A stretch of 64,000 bases of DNA. It comes from JAMXLG01 sp963818925. GTDB taxonomy: Bacteria; Vulcanimicrobiota; Vulcanimicrobiia; Vulcanimicrobiales; Vulcanimicrobiaceae. Both the position numbers and the translations under genes were made by a program. Positions 1-9,296 of this stretch are shown here, piece by piece (the first letter of the stretch is position 1; every line of letters starts with the position of its first letter). The notes under the pieces are model-generated. The model was not told the DNA's origin. It did no database searches and saw nothing but the letters and a program-made list of their open reading frames with translations. The stretch covers positions 2,294,001 to 2,358,000 of the forward strand of contig CAWFTN010000001.1 in assembly GCA_963818925.1 (NCBI GenBank), given 5' to 3'.

Positions 1-552
1 ACCCGGAACGCGTTCGTCCAAACCGCGAAGATCGATTGACTGTAACTGTTCGTACGCAAGCACGCCGCCGCTGATCTCGTTGCAGTCTCCGTCGAGAAAC
101 CGTACACCGAGCGCGCGCAGCATTCCGGTGCCGGCATCGTTCGTCGCGCTGCCGCCGATCCCGATGATCAGATGCCGTGCTTGCGCATCGAGTGCCGCGC
201 GTATGAGCTCGCCCGTACCGAACGTGTCGGTTTGCGTCGGATCGTACTGCGATCGTTCCAACAACGTGAGTCCGGACGCACTCGCCATTTCGAGGACCGC
301 CGTGTCGCCCTCAAGCGCGTAGGCGGCCTCGACCGGCGCTCCGCGCGGTCCGCGGACGCATACCACCCGGCGCTGCGCACCGCGCTCTAAGAACACGTCG
401 ACGGTCCCTTCGCCGCCGTCCGCCATCGGGCAGACGACGCACTGCGTGCCGGGCGCCGCGCTCAACACGCCGCGCTCGATTGCCTGAGCCGCCTGCGTTG
501 CAGTCAAACTGCCCTTGAATTTGTCGGGCGCAATAACGACGCGATCAGCCAT
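1..552 (-). CDS. Glycerate 2-kinase, N-terminal part (runs off left edge)
   Basis: The open frame runs from an ATG at 552 to the window edge, 184 codons without a stop. It begins MADRVVIAPDKFKGSLTATQ, the hallmark start of the GlxK/GarK type glycerate kinase family, and further on reads GTGELIRAALDA and HLIIGIGGSATNDAGTGML, the conserved Gly-rich block. The family phosphorylates D-glycerate with ATP to 2-phosphoglycerate in the cytoplasm, feeding glyoxylate or serine-derived carbon into glycolysis. Only about the first half of a roughly 370-residue protein is present. Nothing nearby suggests a glyoxylate operon. Family assignment is firm; the exact product isomer is from family knowledge. Confidence 0.9.
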   Translation of the reverse strand, partial: MADRVVIAPDKFKGSLTATQAAQAIERGVLSAAPGTQCVVCPMADGGEGTVDVFLERGAQRRVVCVRGPRGAPVEAAYALEGDTAVLEMASASGLTLLERSQYDPTQTDTFGTGELIRAALDAQARHLIIGIGGSATNDAGTGMLRALGVRFLDGDCNEISGGVLAYEQLQSIDLRGLDERVPG

Positions 553-787
553 CCTATCGCGATTTACCCACAACATGGGGGTCGTATGGTACGCAACAGA
601 ATACATCGGCAACACACTGCTGAACCGTACAGAAGAGCAATGCAGCGACGAACACCGATGCTAAGAGCGCGCGACGTTTCATGCCTGGGGCGTTCCGCTT
701 AGAAAAGCGAGTTCCGCCCTCGCTAGGCCCTTTGAACTACGTGCCCGAGCCCATTTTGAGACGACGACAACTCGCCACAGAAATGGT

Positions 788-1510
788 TCAGACAACGGCG
801 GAATTCAAGGTCGCGAGCAGATCGGCGAGAATCCACGCGGCTCCAGCAATCGCAAGGGTCTCGGTGGCTTCGACCCAGTTGCCGTGATTGTGCGGGTCCG
901 AAAGCAGTATTGGTATCCACACCAGTACTCCGAAGAGCAGCATCATTACCGTAAATAGGCGGATCGCGAGAAGCGCAAATTTATTCACGAAAAGAGCAAC
1001 AGCGGCGAGCGCGAACGGCGCGCACGTTGCTATCGCCCAAAACATCTGACTCGGCGGAATCCACTTCGGAACGAGGCTGGCCGTGCGGCCAAGAAACTCA
1101 GCCTGCTCGACGCCGAACGAGAGCGCACAAATGCCAAATAGAATACGAGCGGTCCGAGCGACCGATTCTGCCTTCCACATGTGGGACGCGCGCGCAAGAA
1201 CGATTGCCGCTCCGAGCACGACTGCGAACGGATAGAAAAAATTGCCCCAGCTCGCGTATACCTGCGGGCTGGAAACCATTTGCGACACGGACAAAACGGA
1301 AAGGACGAGATAGGCCGCTCCAATGATCGCTGCGCCAACCTTCACCGCGCGATCGAACTGAATCGCGATGCCGCCGATGCACTGCGCGGCTGCGATCGCA
1401 TAAATGAAGATCGACCCTCCTTTCGTCAGGGTCACCAGACCGCAGGCCAACACGGCGATCCCGAACACATTGCACCCGAGACGCGAACCCGTGGTCGATA
1501 CGGTCATCAT
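788..1510 (-). CDS. DoxX-like integral membrane protein
   Basis: A 240-residue, strongly hydrophobic protein with about six to seven predicted membrane segments separated by very short loops; a charged loop (ASHMWKAESVARTAR) lies near the middle. Composition and helix spacing resemble DoxX-like small membrane proteins, but no diagnostic motif was seen, so the family name is tentative. Two consecutive ATG codons (1510 and 1507) could start it and no clear ribosome binding site precedes either. It is transcribed away from the exported protein gene at 1680. Function unknown. Confidence 0.6.
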   Translation of the reverse strand: MMTVSTTGSRLGCNVFGIAVLACGLVTLTKGGSIFIYAIAAAQCIGGIAIQFDRAVKVGAAIIGAAYLVLSVLSVSQMVSSPQVYASWGNFFYPFAVVLGAAIVLARASHMWKAESVARTARILFGICALSFGVEQAEFLGRTASLVPKWIPPSQMFWAIATCAPFALAAVALFVNKFALLAIRLFTVMMLLFGVLVWIPILLSDPHNHGNWVEATETLAIAGAAWILADLLATLNSAVV

Positions 1511-1679
1511 GCGGTGAACGAAGCGAAAAAGCAGGGCGTGACTCGCCTAGGATTGACCGTACCACCCGCCCTCGAACAACACTACGGCTAGGGCTAGGCG
1601 GCTCAGTCGCGCTCGTCGTCACAATGCGGAGCCGTTGTTCGCAAAGTCACTACAGGAGCCAGCTCGTGGAGGTGCGCCG

Positions 1680-2375
1680 ATGATTGCCGTTCGCGTTTGC
1701 GTCCTGACCGTTGCCGTCTTTGGTCTAGCAGGCGCCGCCGTAAACGATGCAATGGCGCCGGTTTCACACTATCTGATGAACGCACGAGCCGAGATCGCGC
1801 TCGCCCGAAGTGCGGCACCCGCATCGATCTCCGATCACGCAACGATCCTGGTTCTCGACGCACACGGCTATAGCGTTGCAGCGAAAGGAACAAACGGATT
1901 TACGTGTCTCGTCGAACGGCCGTGGGAGCAGCCCTTCAACAAATCACCATTCTGGAATCCGCGATTCCGCGCACCGGTTTGCTACAACGCAGCAGCCGCG
2001 CGCAGCGTTCTTGAGTACACATTCAAACGAACGGCTCTCGCCCTTAACGGAGCGACGAAGGCGAAAATCGAGCAGACGATGTTAGCGTCGATCGCGGCGA
2101 AGACGCTGCCGGTCCCTCAGCCCGATGCAATGGCGTACATGATGTCGAAAGAGCAGTACCTCGACGACGCCGCCAAGGCATGGTATCCGCACGTTATGTT
2201 GTTCATGCCGAGAGCAAATATGGCGCATGCGGGGGAGAGCTGGGGTGCCGATCGTCTGCGCTCACCCGTGGTCTACGATAACGTTGATATGATGCCGGAA
2301 CCGTGGGCGCAATTCTTCATTCCCGTCTCGCACTGGTCCGATGGGTCGTCGGCGCCGTTATACTCGGGAACGTAG
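1680..2375 (+). CDS. Exported protein of unknown function
   Basis: The start is the ATG at 1680, chosen because GGAGG lies about eight bases upstream; an in-frame ATG at 1635 would add 15 residues without such a site. The 231-residue product opens with a signal peptide (MIAVRVCVLTVAVFGLAGAA) and continues as a soluble domain. It has several Met-rich stretches (for example DAMAYMMSKEQ and HVMLFMPRANMAHAG), a feature sometimes seen in periplasmic metal or oxidant-exposed proteins. I do not recognise the family. The gene is isolated, with a divergent membrane protein gene upstream and a convergent one downstream. Confidence 0.7.
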   Translation: MIAVRVCVLTVAVFGLAGAAVNDAMAPVSHYLMNARAEIALARSAAPASISDHATILVLDAHGYSVAAKGTNGFTCLVERPWEQPFNKSPFWNPRFRAPVCYNAAAARSVLEYTFKRTALALNGATKAKIEQTMLASIAAKTLPVPQPDAMAYMMSKEQYLDDAAKAWYPHVMLFMPRANMAHAGESWGADRLRSPVVYDNVDMMPEPWAQFFIPVSHWSDGSSAPLYSGT

Positions 2376-2386
2376 GCGCAAAGCCA

Positions 2387-2674
2387 TCACTCCTCCACGA
2401 GCTCGGGTTTGTCTTTGATACTCAAACCGAGGGATCGATGATACGCTTCGTTTCGCGTGAGTGCGGCTTCGATATCGTCGCGAATACCCTCGTCGCGCAG
2501 CAGGCGAAGTATACGTTCGCGACTATCCCGCAGCGCCTTCGCATACGCTTCTAAGACTTCGCCGGGCACGTCCGGTGCATCGAGCGGGCGGCTTACCCAC
2601 GCTTCCATCGCGTCGTGTGCCGCGCTGCCTTGCCGCTCTGCGTCGGCCAACTCGTCCTTATATGTATGGCTCAT
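2387..2674 (-). CDS. Small cytoplasmic protein, unknown function
   Basis: A 95-residue, highly charged, mostly helical protein starting MSHTYKDELADAERQGSAAH, without signal peptide or membrane segment. It ends 11 bp from the convergent exported-protein gene and is divergent from the DUF4177-like gene at 2762, sharing an 87-bp intergenic region with it. Charge pattern and length look like a genuine helical small protein; no known family was recognised. Confidence 0.5.
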   Translation of the reverse strand: MSHTYKDELADAERQGSAAHDAMEAWVSRPLDAPDVPGEVLEAYAKALRDSRERILRLLRDEGIRDDIEAALTRNEAYHRSLGLSIKDKPELVEE

Positions 2675-2761
2675 GATTGAAGTTCAACTATCCCTTTTTA
2701 ACATGTTCGCAAGCTCACGATTGGCTCGCGGCATGCGCTAATTTGATGGAGGCGCAAAGCT

Positions 2762-3277
2762 ATGCAAACCTCTTACCGTTATTCCGTGCGCACCATCCAT
2801 GGCGCTGCAAAGCTCGAGTCCGAATTATGGGATCTTTCCAGCGAAGGGTGGGAGCCGATTAGCTTCCAGCACGACGCGGCCGGCAACTTCGAAGTGATCT
2901 TGAGGAAAGACCATAACGAACGCTCGAACGGTGCGGTCAAACAACTCGAACCTGTTGCCGCCACCGCAGAGTCCCCTCGGTTCGCGATACGGACCATTCG
3001 CACGCCAAAGATCGAATCTGAACTAACCGGTTTATCGAATGAAGGCTGGGAGGCGATAAGTTTCCAGCACGAACCGTCCGGCTCGTACGAAGTGATCCTC
3101 CGCCAAACGCCGAATTCGGGTGATCGCAAAGCAACACCGCATCAATATGCGCTGCGAACCATGCACGGCGCGACGAAGCTCGAATCCGAATTAGCGGATT
3201 TGTCGATTGAGGGATGGGAACTCGTCCGTCTCCAGCGCGACGGAGCCGGCACATACGAAGTAATCCTGCGTCGTTGA
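2762..3277 (+). CDS. Protein with three tandem DUF4177-like repeats
   Basis: The 171-residue protein consists of three copies of a roughly 45-residue unit, around residues 4-49, 73-117 and 126-171. Each runs as a beta strand ending in RT, then KLESELxxLSxEGWE, then a strand pair ending in YEVILR. This matches the short DUF4177-type pattern (…L..LG.EGWELV…ILKR) often found as a single domain in small cytoplasmic proteins of unknown role. The linker between units 1 and 2 is charged and Pro-rich. The start is well supported: GGAGG lies nine bases upstream of the ATG. Function is unknown. Confidence 0.75.
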   Translation: MQTSYRYSVRTIHGAAKLESELWDLSSEGWEPISFQHDAAGNFEVILRKDHNERSNGAVKQLEPVAATAESPRFAIRTIRTPKIESELTGLSNEGWEAISFQHEPSGSYEVILRQTPNSGDRKATPHQYALRTMHGATKLESELADLSIEGWELVRLQRDGAGTYEVILRR

Positions 3278-3466
3278 TGTAGCCGCCGAGCGACGTGCTG
3301 GTGATGTAGACTAACTTCGACATATGGAAAATGGTATGCCGGATGCTAGATAAAAGAAAAACCGGCGCTCACGACGGAGATACGGGCGGTGACCCGAACG
3401 ACTGATCTTGCACAGCCACCTACGTAGCTGCACATTGCAGCAAAAACGCCGCGTGAGGAGATTTGC

Positions 3467-3913
3467 ATGAAATCCATCCTTATTCTACTGACTCTGCTGC
3501 TGCTCGCGCCCGCTGTAGCAACCGCACAGCAGTCCGATCGCGTCCATCTGAAATCCCCGATTGCGCAACAGCGGCATCTGCCGTTCAGCAGCGGCGTATT
3601 GGTCGGCAATACGCTCTACATTGCGGGAACGGGTGTCGATCCAACCACGAAGCGTCCGATAAGCGCCACCGAAGAGGCACGCCTAGTGATGAATAACGTC
3701 AAGCAGGTGGTTGAGAAAGCGGGCATGACGATGGATGATATCGTTTCGCTTCAAGTGTTCTGCACTGATCTGGGAAACTACGACGCATTCAACCGCGTGT
3801 ACGCGACATATTTCCACGGAGATTTTCCGGCACGCGCCTTCGTTGGAGCATCGAGCCTGCTTTTTGGCGCGCGCTACGAAGTGATGGGTGTCGCCGTTCG
3901 CCGCGCTAAGTAG
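3467..3913 (+). CDS. Exported RidA/YjgF-family protein
   Basis: A 148-residue protein with a cleavable-type signal peptide (MKSILILLTLLLLAPAVATA) followed by a full RidA fold. Landmarks are the strand LVGNTLYIAGTGVD, the helix NNVKQVVEKAGMTMDDIVSL, and PARAFVGASSLLFGARYEVMGVAV, where the first Arg corresponds to the residue that binds the substrate carboxylate in RidA. Cytoplasmic RidA hydrolyses reactive enamines/imines from PLP enzymes; a secreted homologue must act on another substrate or only bind one. The start has GAGGAG just upstream. It stands alone between unrelated genes. Confidence 0.85.
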   Translation: MKSILILLTLLLLAPAVATAQQSDRVHLKSPIAQQRHLPFSSGVLVGNTLYIAGTGVDPTTKRPISATEEARLVMNNVKQVVEKAGMTMDDIVSLQVFCTDLGNYDAFNRVYATYFHGDFPARAFVGASSLLFGARYEVMGVAVRRAK

Positions 3914-3928
3914 TTTTGGCAAGGCGCC

Positions 3929-4387
3929 TTATCCAATCTTGATGCGCTTGCTTCGTAAGGTGGTTCTTCCGCCTATTTGCTGACTTTGATTGAAGCCGAG
4001 CTTCGGTCGGCGCGTCTTGACCACCGCGAAGAGAACACCATCAACGTTTTCGTCAGTAAGACTCTCCACGATAAGACTTGATCGGTCGATCATCGCGCGC
4101 GCCGATGTCATGAACCGCCTTCCACCGTCTTTCGCGAGGATCTCGAGTTGCTGGATGAGATCGAAGCGCTTCACGGCGCTCTCGCCGGGAAACAGACAAA
4201 GCTCCGTTCCCTTTGCTGAAGGTCGATTGCGAACGGAAGCCGCAGGTTCGGTGAGCTTGCCGTCACGGATAAGCACCGACTCTCCGGTACAGGCTCGGAG
4301 CGCCGAAAGGACCTCCGGCCAACTAAGACTCTGGGGTGATCGTTTTTGCATCACATCCGCTATTCCGCTTGGCGATGCCCTGCTCAT
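3929..4387 (-). CDS. Hypothetical protein
   Basis: The ATG at 4387 is preferred over a TTG at 4393 because AAAGG lies at suitable distance upstream. The product of 152 residues starts MSRASPSGIADVMQKRS, contains a C-X-G segment (RACTGESVLIRDG) and a segment LFAVVKTRRPKLGFN, and has a basic C-terminus (RTTLRSKRIKIG). No signal peptide, membrane helix or known motif was seen. It is convergent with the exported RidA gene, 15 bp apart. It may be a real cytoplasmic protein, but codon evidence is modest. Confidence 0.45.
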   Translation of the reverse strand: MSRASPSGIADVMQKRSPQSLSWPEVLSALRACTGESVLIRDGKLTEPAASVRNRPSAKGTELCLFPGESAVKRFDLIQQLEILAKDGGRRFMTSARAMIDRSSLIVESLTDENVDGVLFAVVKTRRPKLGFNQSQQIGGRTTLRSKRIKIG

Positions 4388-4419
4388 TTGCAACGACCTT
4401 TCGGGGGTAGAAGCGCACT

Positions 4420-4587
4420 ATGAATACAGAAGCTCTCGAGGCACTGAAGTTACAGTGTCAAGTGGCCGCCGACGCGTTCCAACGACTTCAAGAAAATCAC
4501 AACGGTGTACCTCACGAACAGTTGGAGTTCAACTATGCGACACTGCTCGCGCTTAAAGCCGTTTATGAAAGCATGGCGAGCGACTGA
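4420..4587 (+). CDS. Possible small protein (55 aa)
   Basis: A short frame reads MNTEALEALKLQCQVAADAF and ends LLALKAVYESMASD, predicted to be two amphipathic helices. It starts 32 bp from the divergent gene at 4387, with a G-rich stretch (TCGGGGG) upstream as a weak ribosome binding site. Amino-acid composition is protein-like, but there is no homology evidence. Confidence 0.35.
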   Translation: MNTEALEALKLQCQVAADAFQRLQENHNGVPHEQLEFNYATLLALKAVYESMASD

Positions 4588-4742
4588 CGTACGACGCCCT
4601 CAACGATTTGCACGAAGATGTAAAAACGCGGTGTCGGAAAACTGACACAATGTGCCATGAATATTCCGTCGACGATTGATACAAAACGACGATTCGATCT
4701 TGCGTACGTCACCACTTCGTTTAACGAAGCGTTCTTTAGAAC

Positions 4743-5657
4743 GTGGATCAACGGCCCTGCATCGATCGCCCCGATCGACAAATAACGTTCAAAGTACTCG
4801 CTTCAAGTCGGGGCCGGTCATGGCAGGGCTGTGATGCCGTGTTATATGAAGTGAGCGGTGGATCTTCAAACGACTTCACACCGAATAACACGGTGACGAT
4901 GCATGTGGGCCGGCCCACGCCCGTGGCGGCACGATGCGGCGATATTTACGAGCGCCGCATTCAAGTCTCAGGCGACCTCGAACTCATGCCGGCTGGATAC
5001 TGGCGTACTTGGGAGACGCCGACGGCGGCGATGAAGCTGCGCGTCAGCCTTACGCCGGCGCTGATGCGCGGCGTCGCAGATTCGCTGGGAATGAACGCGG
5101 ATTGCGCGTCGCTCGAGCCACGGTTGCATTTTCGCGACGAGCCGATACACGATATCCTTTCATCCATCTGCACGGAACTGCGCGCCGAATACCCGATTGG
5201 GCGCCTTTACGCGGAATCGCTTGCCACGGCTCTTGCGGCAAGGCTTTTAAGGCAATATAGCGCCGTACGCTCACCGCGCGGCGGCCTTCCGAAGCGGCAA
5301 CTGCAGCAACTGCTCGAATACATCGATGAAAATGTAGCGCGAAACCTCTCGCTCCAAGAACTTGCTTCTGTTGTGAGCGCGAGCGGTTCACATTTCAACG
5401 TTCTCTTCAAGAAGTCGACGGGAACGAGTCCGCATCAATTTATATTAAGGGCGCGCGTCCAACGCGCCGTCGATCTCATCATTGGTTCGTCCTCGGGGTT
5501 ATCGGAGATCGCGCTGCGCTGTGGGTTTGCGAATCAAAGCCACATGTCGCGATGCGTTCGGCGTTTCCATGGAATGACACCGGCCGAATTACGGCGCCAA
5601 CGCGCGCAATCGTCGGATTATATTCGCGAACGTTCAATCGTGAGCGACGAGTTATGA
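4743..5657 (+). CDS. AraC-family transcriptional regulator
   Basis: The C-terminal ~100 residues form the AraC DNA-binding domain: two helix-turn-helix units, the first reading NLSLQELASVVSASGSHFNV, the second SSGLSEIALRCGFANQSHMS followed by RCVRRFHGMTPAELRRQRAQ. The N-terminal ~190 residues are a divergent sensing domain. An in-frame stop sits just before the GTG at 4743, so the protein starts there or slightly later; no good ribosome binding site is visible. The gene ends 51 bp before the TonB-dependent receptor on the same strand, and an inverted repeat spans its stop codon, so control of the receptor by this regulator is a reasonable inference. Confidence 0.85.
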   Translation: MDQRPCIDRPDRQITFKVLASSRGRSWQGCDAVLYEVSGGSSNDFTPNNTVTMHVGRPTPVAARCGDIYERRIQVSGDLELMPAGYWRTWETPTAAMKLRVSLTPALMRGVADSLGMNADCASLEPRLHFRDEPIHDILSSICTELRAEYPIGRLYAESLATALAARLLRQYSAVRSPRGGLPKRQLQQLLEYIDENVARNLSLQELASVVSASGSHFNVLFKKSTGTSPHQFILRARVQRAVDLIIGSSSGLSEIALRCGFANQSHMSRCVRRFHGMTPAELRRQRAQSSDYIRERSIVSDEL

Positions 5658-5676
5658 AACTCCTGCTAGTTTCATA
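5653..5676. promoter_or_regulatory. Perfect 9-bp inverted repeat upstream of the TonB receptor
   Basis: TATGAAACT, six bases (CCTGCT), then AGTTTCATA: a perfect 9/9 inverted repeat that includes the stop codon of the AraC gene and lies 33 bp before the receptor's start codon. No T-tract follows, so a terminator is unlikely. It could be an operator or an mRNA stem controlling the receptor. Confidence 0.45.
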
Positions 5677-5708
5677 GCGTGTAACAACACACCAAACAGG
5701 AGAAACAC

Positions 5709-8700
5709 ATGTCACGATATCGACTACGACAGTCGATGGTGGCGCTTCTCCTATTCGTGGCGATGTTCTGTCAGGAAACATGGGCACTGGCCGGCACCAC
5801 GGGCAGGTTAAGCGGTACGGTTCTGACTGTCACTGGGACGCCGGTCGCCGGCGCCGTCGTAAAGGTCTCGAGTCCCGCTCAATCCGTTAGCACAGCTACC
5901 GATGCAGCGGGCGCGTTTACGTTCATATCGCTCACGCCGGACACATACACGGTCGCGGTGGAAAAGCAAGGATTTCAACCACAAAGCGTTGCGGGTGTCA
6001 CCGTATTCGCTGATGCGACTCAGACGCTTGCGATCCGAATGAGCCCCGAATTACGAACGATCGCACGCGTTACATCGCAGGCAGCGGGTTCGCTCGTAAA
6101 GAGTGGTACCACCGCGGATATCTACTCCGTGAATGCGGCGACCCAGCAAAAACTCTCCGCCCTCGGCGGCGGCGGTTCATTGGACAGCGCCTACTCGGCG
6201 ATCGCATCGGTCCCCGGGGCATTCGTGCCCATCAACCAGATGGGATATTTCCAGACCGTGCACATCCGCGGCGGAGACTACGATCAAGTCGGATATGAGG
6301 TTGACGGCGTTCCCGTGAATCGTTCCTTCGACAACTATCCGTCCGGCGCGGCGTCATCGCTTGGCCAACAGGAACTTCAGGTCTACACGGGCGCCACACC
6401 CGCGAACTCCGAAGGGCAAGGATTGGCGGGGTACATCAATCAGGTAATCAAGACGGGCACATATCCCGGCTTCGCGAGCGGGAATTTCGGCATTGGCACG
6501 CCGGTGTTTTACCACAAAGTCTCCGGAGAAGCGGGCGGCGCAACTCCGGATCGTTTGTTCTCGTATTACGTCGGAATCGGCGGGTACGATCAAGATTTCC
6601 GCTACGTCGATCAACAAGACGGGGCATCCCTGACACAATATGCAGCACCGCTATATGGCATCGCGGCCGGAACGGCAGGATGCGCGGCGACGCTGGCTCC
6701 CGTCGGTTGCTACGCAATTGCGCCATACCCGTTGTCCTTCCAAAATAGCATCAACGATCGCGACGTCGTTATGAACGTCCACTTCGCGATTCCGCACAAG
6801 AACGGCAGCAATCGCGACGATATCCAACTGCTCTGGGATAGCGGATATCTCGCTAACAGCGCCTTTAGCTCGACCAACGATGTCGGGGGACCGGCCGCGT
6901 ACGGCGGTGCAGCGAACGCGCCCACGTGGACCGATGGCTTTCAATGGACCTGCGGCGGCGTTGGAACCACGACGACGAGCCTAACGAGCTCGTGCGTTTC
7001 GCCGTACTATTTCCCCTCATCGCCGCAGCATGCGTTCGATAGCACGATTCCGTATAGCACTCGGGATCGTACGACGAACGATCAGGAAATCGTCAAATTA
7101 CAATACCAAAAGACATTTGGTACCGACGCATATCTGCGTCTCTACGGATACACGTATTACAGCGATTGGTTCCAATGGGGACCGCAGAGCACATTCGCAA
7201 CCTACGTCGCTTGTTGCTCTTCCGATTACGAGCTCAGTTCTCACACACGGGGACTCAGCGCGACGTTCAGTAAACAGTTCAGCTCGCAACATCTTTTTTC
7301 TGCGCAGGCGTCCTACACGACCGCGACCTCGGTACGAGATAACAACACGCAAATGCTCAATGCCGGCGGTTCGCGCTCGCGAGGCATTGTCATGGTCAAC
7401 GCAAACGACCCGCTAAGCGGCTATTGCTTCGATCCGTCGGGAGCGCAAATCACGTGCAATCCCGCGGGCGACACCAACGGAAATCGCGCGAACTTCGCGT
7501 CTTGGAGCAACGTCATGGCGGGAACGCCACCCGCTCTCGCATCCTCGTGCAACATTCCGGGCGGGCTCGCGGGTCCGTGCACCTGGCTCATCGCGGAGAA
7601 TTCGCAATGGGCGACCTACAATGCGGTACAGCCGCGGTTTTCGGCATTGTCGCTTACCGACGAGTATCGCCCAAATGACAAGCTGTTCTTCAATTTCGGC
7701 CTACGTGAAGACCGCTTCCAGTTCGTGGGAGAAAACACGTCGGGCGATGCTGCGCGTGCGTTCTGGTATCGCGCATGGAACATCGACAACTGCGTCAACA
7801 GCCTCGGTCAACCGGTTGATAAGTCGACGCTCGGGCTTCTTCCGAGTAACGCTTGCCCGAGCGGATACACCGCAGCGAAGATGACGAACACTTACGGCAC
7901 TACTACGCATGATGTGTTTGAACCGCGGCTCGGAGCAACGTACACGGTCAACCCCGAGACGGTCATTCGGTTCTCGGCCGGCAATTACGCAGAACCGCCG
8001 AATGCAGCGTTCGTTCAATACAACACGCTGGAAGAAGACACGCCGTTCGAGCTTCCGGGTTCGAGCGCGTTCTATAGCTTCGGGTTCACCTCGCCGGGAC
8101 TCCACGACATCCTCCCGCCGACCTCCGAGAACTTCGACCTTTCGCTCGAGAAGCACGTGAATGGAACCGATTGGACGTACAAAGTCACTCCGTTCCTTCG
8201 CTCGACGAAGAACCAGCTGCAGCAGTTCTTTCTCGATCCAAAGACCGGCTTTGCCTCGGGCTTGAACGTGGGCCATCAGACGAGTCGCGGCTTCGAACTC
8301 GCAATCGACAAGGGCGACTTGACGCGAGACGGTTTCTCGGGGCTGCTCTCCTTCGCGTACACGTATTCGACGATCCGGTACAACGCGCTCAGCAACGGGT
8401 CGACGGTTGTAACCGGCATTAACGGTGATATTGCCACGTACAATTCGTTCACGAAAGCCGGTGGCGGTTCTCCGTGTTATGCTGCAGGTGCGCCGGTTCC
8501 ATGCACCGCATCCAGCGCCGTCGCGAATCCGTACTACAATGCACCACAAGCGGCACTTATTAATCCGAATTCGGACTTCGCAACGTATACGAACTTCCCA
8601 GGGCCGATCCAGTCGTATGCGGTAGCGTATGGAGCACCATACGTCGCGACGCTCGTACTGAACTACAAGCATCGCCAATTTGCAGTGACGCCGTCGTTGC

Positions 8701-9269
8701 AATTCCAGGGCGGTGCTCGCTACGGTGAACCGGAGACAACGCCCGGCATCAATCCGATAACCTGCGGGGCACCGTTAGCCGGCGCCTTAACGGCGGGCGA
8801 TCCGCGCTATCCATACGGTGCCGCAGGCGGTGGCGCGTTCGACGCGACAAACTGTGGAACGTTTGCCATTCCCGATCCGTATACAGCGTCGTTCGACAAC
8901 ATCGGATCGTTCGTGGAACCGAACCAACTGCTTGCAAACCTTCAACTCAGTTACGACGTATCGCCACGCATCACGCTGGTTGCAACGTTAGCAAACCTCC
9001 TGAACACATGCTGGGGCGGCACCAAAGCGCCGTGGACCGTTGGCAATAACCACGTGTGCTCTTACGGGCTCGTCAATGGAGCCGGTGGTGGCCTCGTGCC
9101 GGTCGGAAACGACTACAATCCTCCCGCAACCGTATCGAGCTTCCCACGCCAAGTTCAGTATCCATACGGCGCGTACTATGGTGCGGTGAATACGAATACG
9201 GCCGGCGGATCCTTCAATCAAACAACCCAGCCGTTCAACTTGTATCTGCAAGCACAGATCAAACTATAA
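5709..9269 (+). CDS. TonB-dependent outer-membrane receptor with carboxypeptidase-regulatory-like N-terminal domain
   Basis: 1186 residues. A signal peptide (MSRYRLRQSMVALLLFVAMF…WALA) is followed by a CarboxypepD_reg-like beta-sandwich (about residues 33-110, with GTPVAGAVVKVSS and LTPDTYTVAVEKQGFQP). A plug domain around 135-255 contains VHIRGGDYDQVGYEVDGVPV, and a long C-terminal region of alternating aromatic/polar strands forms a 22-strand barrel, ending QAQIKL. The family imports large substrates across the outer membrane using TonB/ExbBD energy. An AGGAG precedes the ATG. No partner transporter is adjacent, so the substrate cannot be told; the barrel is rich in Asn/Tyr/Gly, as in SusC-like and Acidobacteria-type receptors. 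A TonB-like protein is encoded at 27329. Confidence 0.92.
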   Translation: MSRYRLRQSMVALLLFVAMFCQETWALAGTTGRLSGTVLTVTGTPVAGAVVKVSSPAQSVSTATDAAGAFTFISLTPDTYTVAVEKQGFQPQSVAGVTVFADATQTLAIRMSPELRTIARVTSQAAGSLVKSGTTADIYSVNAATQQKLSALGGGGSLDSAYSAIASVPGAFVPINQMGYFQTVHIRGGDYDQVGYEVDGVPVNRSFDNYPSGAASSLGQQELQVYTGATPANSEGQGLAGYINQVIKTGTYPGFASGNFGIGTPVFYHKVSGEAGGATPDRLFSYYVGIGGYDQDFRYVDQQDGASLTQYAAPLYGIAAGTAGCAATLAPVGCYAIAPYPLSFQNSINDRDVVMNVHFAIPHKNGSNRDDIQLLWDSGYLANSAFSSTNDVGGPAAYGGAANAPTWTDGFQWTCGGVGTTTTSLTSSCVSPYYFPSSPQHAFDSTIPYSTRDRTTNDQEIVKLQYQKTFGTDAYLRLYGYTYYSDWFQWGPQSTFATYVACCSSDYELSSHTRGLSATFSKQFSSQHLFSAQASYTTATSVRDNNTQMLNAGGSRSRGIVMVNANDPLSGYCFDPSGAQITCNPAGDTNGNRANFASWSNVMAGTPPALASSCNIPGGLAGPCTWLIAENSQWATYNAVQPRFSALSLTDEYRPNDKLFFNFGLREDRFQFVGENTSGDAARAFWYRAWNIDNCVNSLGQPVDKSTLGLLPSNACPSGYTAAKMTNTYGTTTHDVFEPRLGATYTVNPETVIRFSAGNYAEPPNAAFVQYNTLEEDTPFELPGSSAFYSFGFTSPGLHDILPPTSENFDLSLEKHVNGTDWTYKVTPFLRSTKNQLQQFFLDPKTGFASGLNVGHQTSRGFELAIDKGDLTRDGFSGLLSFAYTYSTIRYNALSNGSTVVTGINGDIATYNSFTKAGGGSPCYAAGAPVPCTASSAVANPYYNAPQAALINPNSDFATYTNFPGPIQSYAVAYGAPYVATLVLNYKHRQFAVTPSLQFQGGARYGEPETTPGINPITCGAPLAGALTAGDPRYPYGAAGGGAFDATNCGTFAIPDPYTASFDNIGSFVEPNQLLANLQLSYDVSPRITLVATLANLLNTCWGGTKAPWTVGNNHVCSYGLVNGAGGGLVPVGNDYNPPATVSSFPRQVQYPYGAYYGAVNTNTAGGSFNQTTQPFNLYLQAQIKL

Positions 9270-9296
9270 CGCTTCCGACATACGGGGTGGGCGAGA

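Noticed and set aside
7701..8702. A 333-codon minus-strand open frame inside the TonB receptor
   Set aside because: Antisense of the receptor barrel; Arg-rich, no recognised feature.
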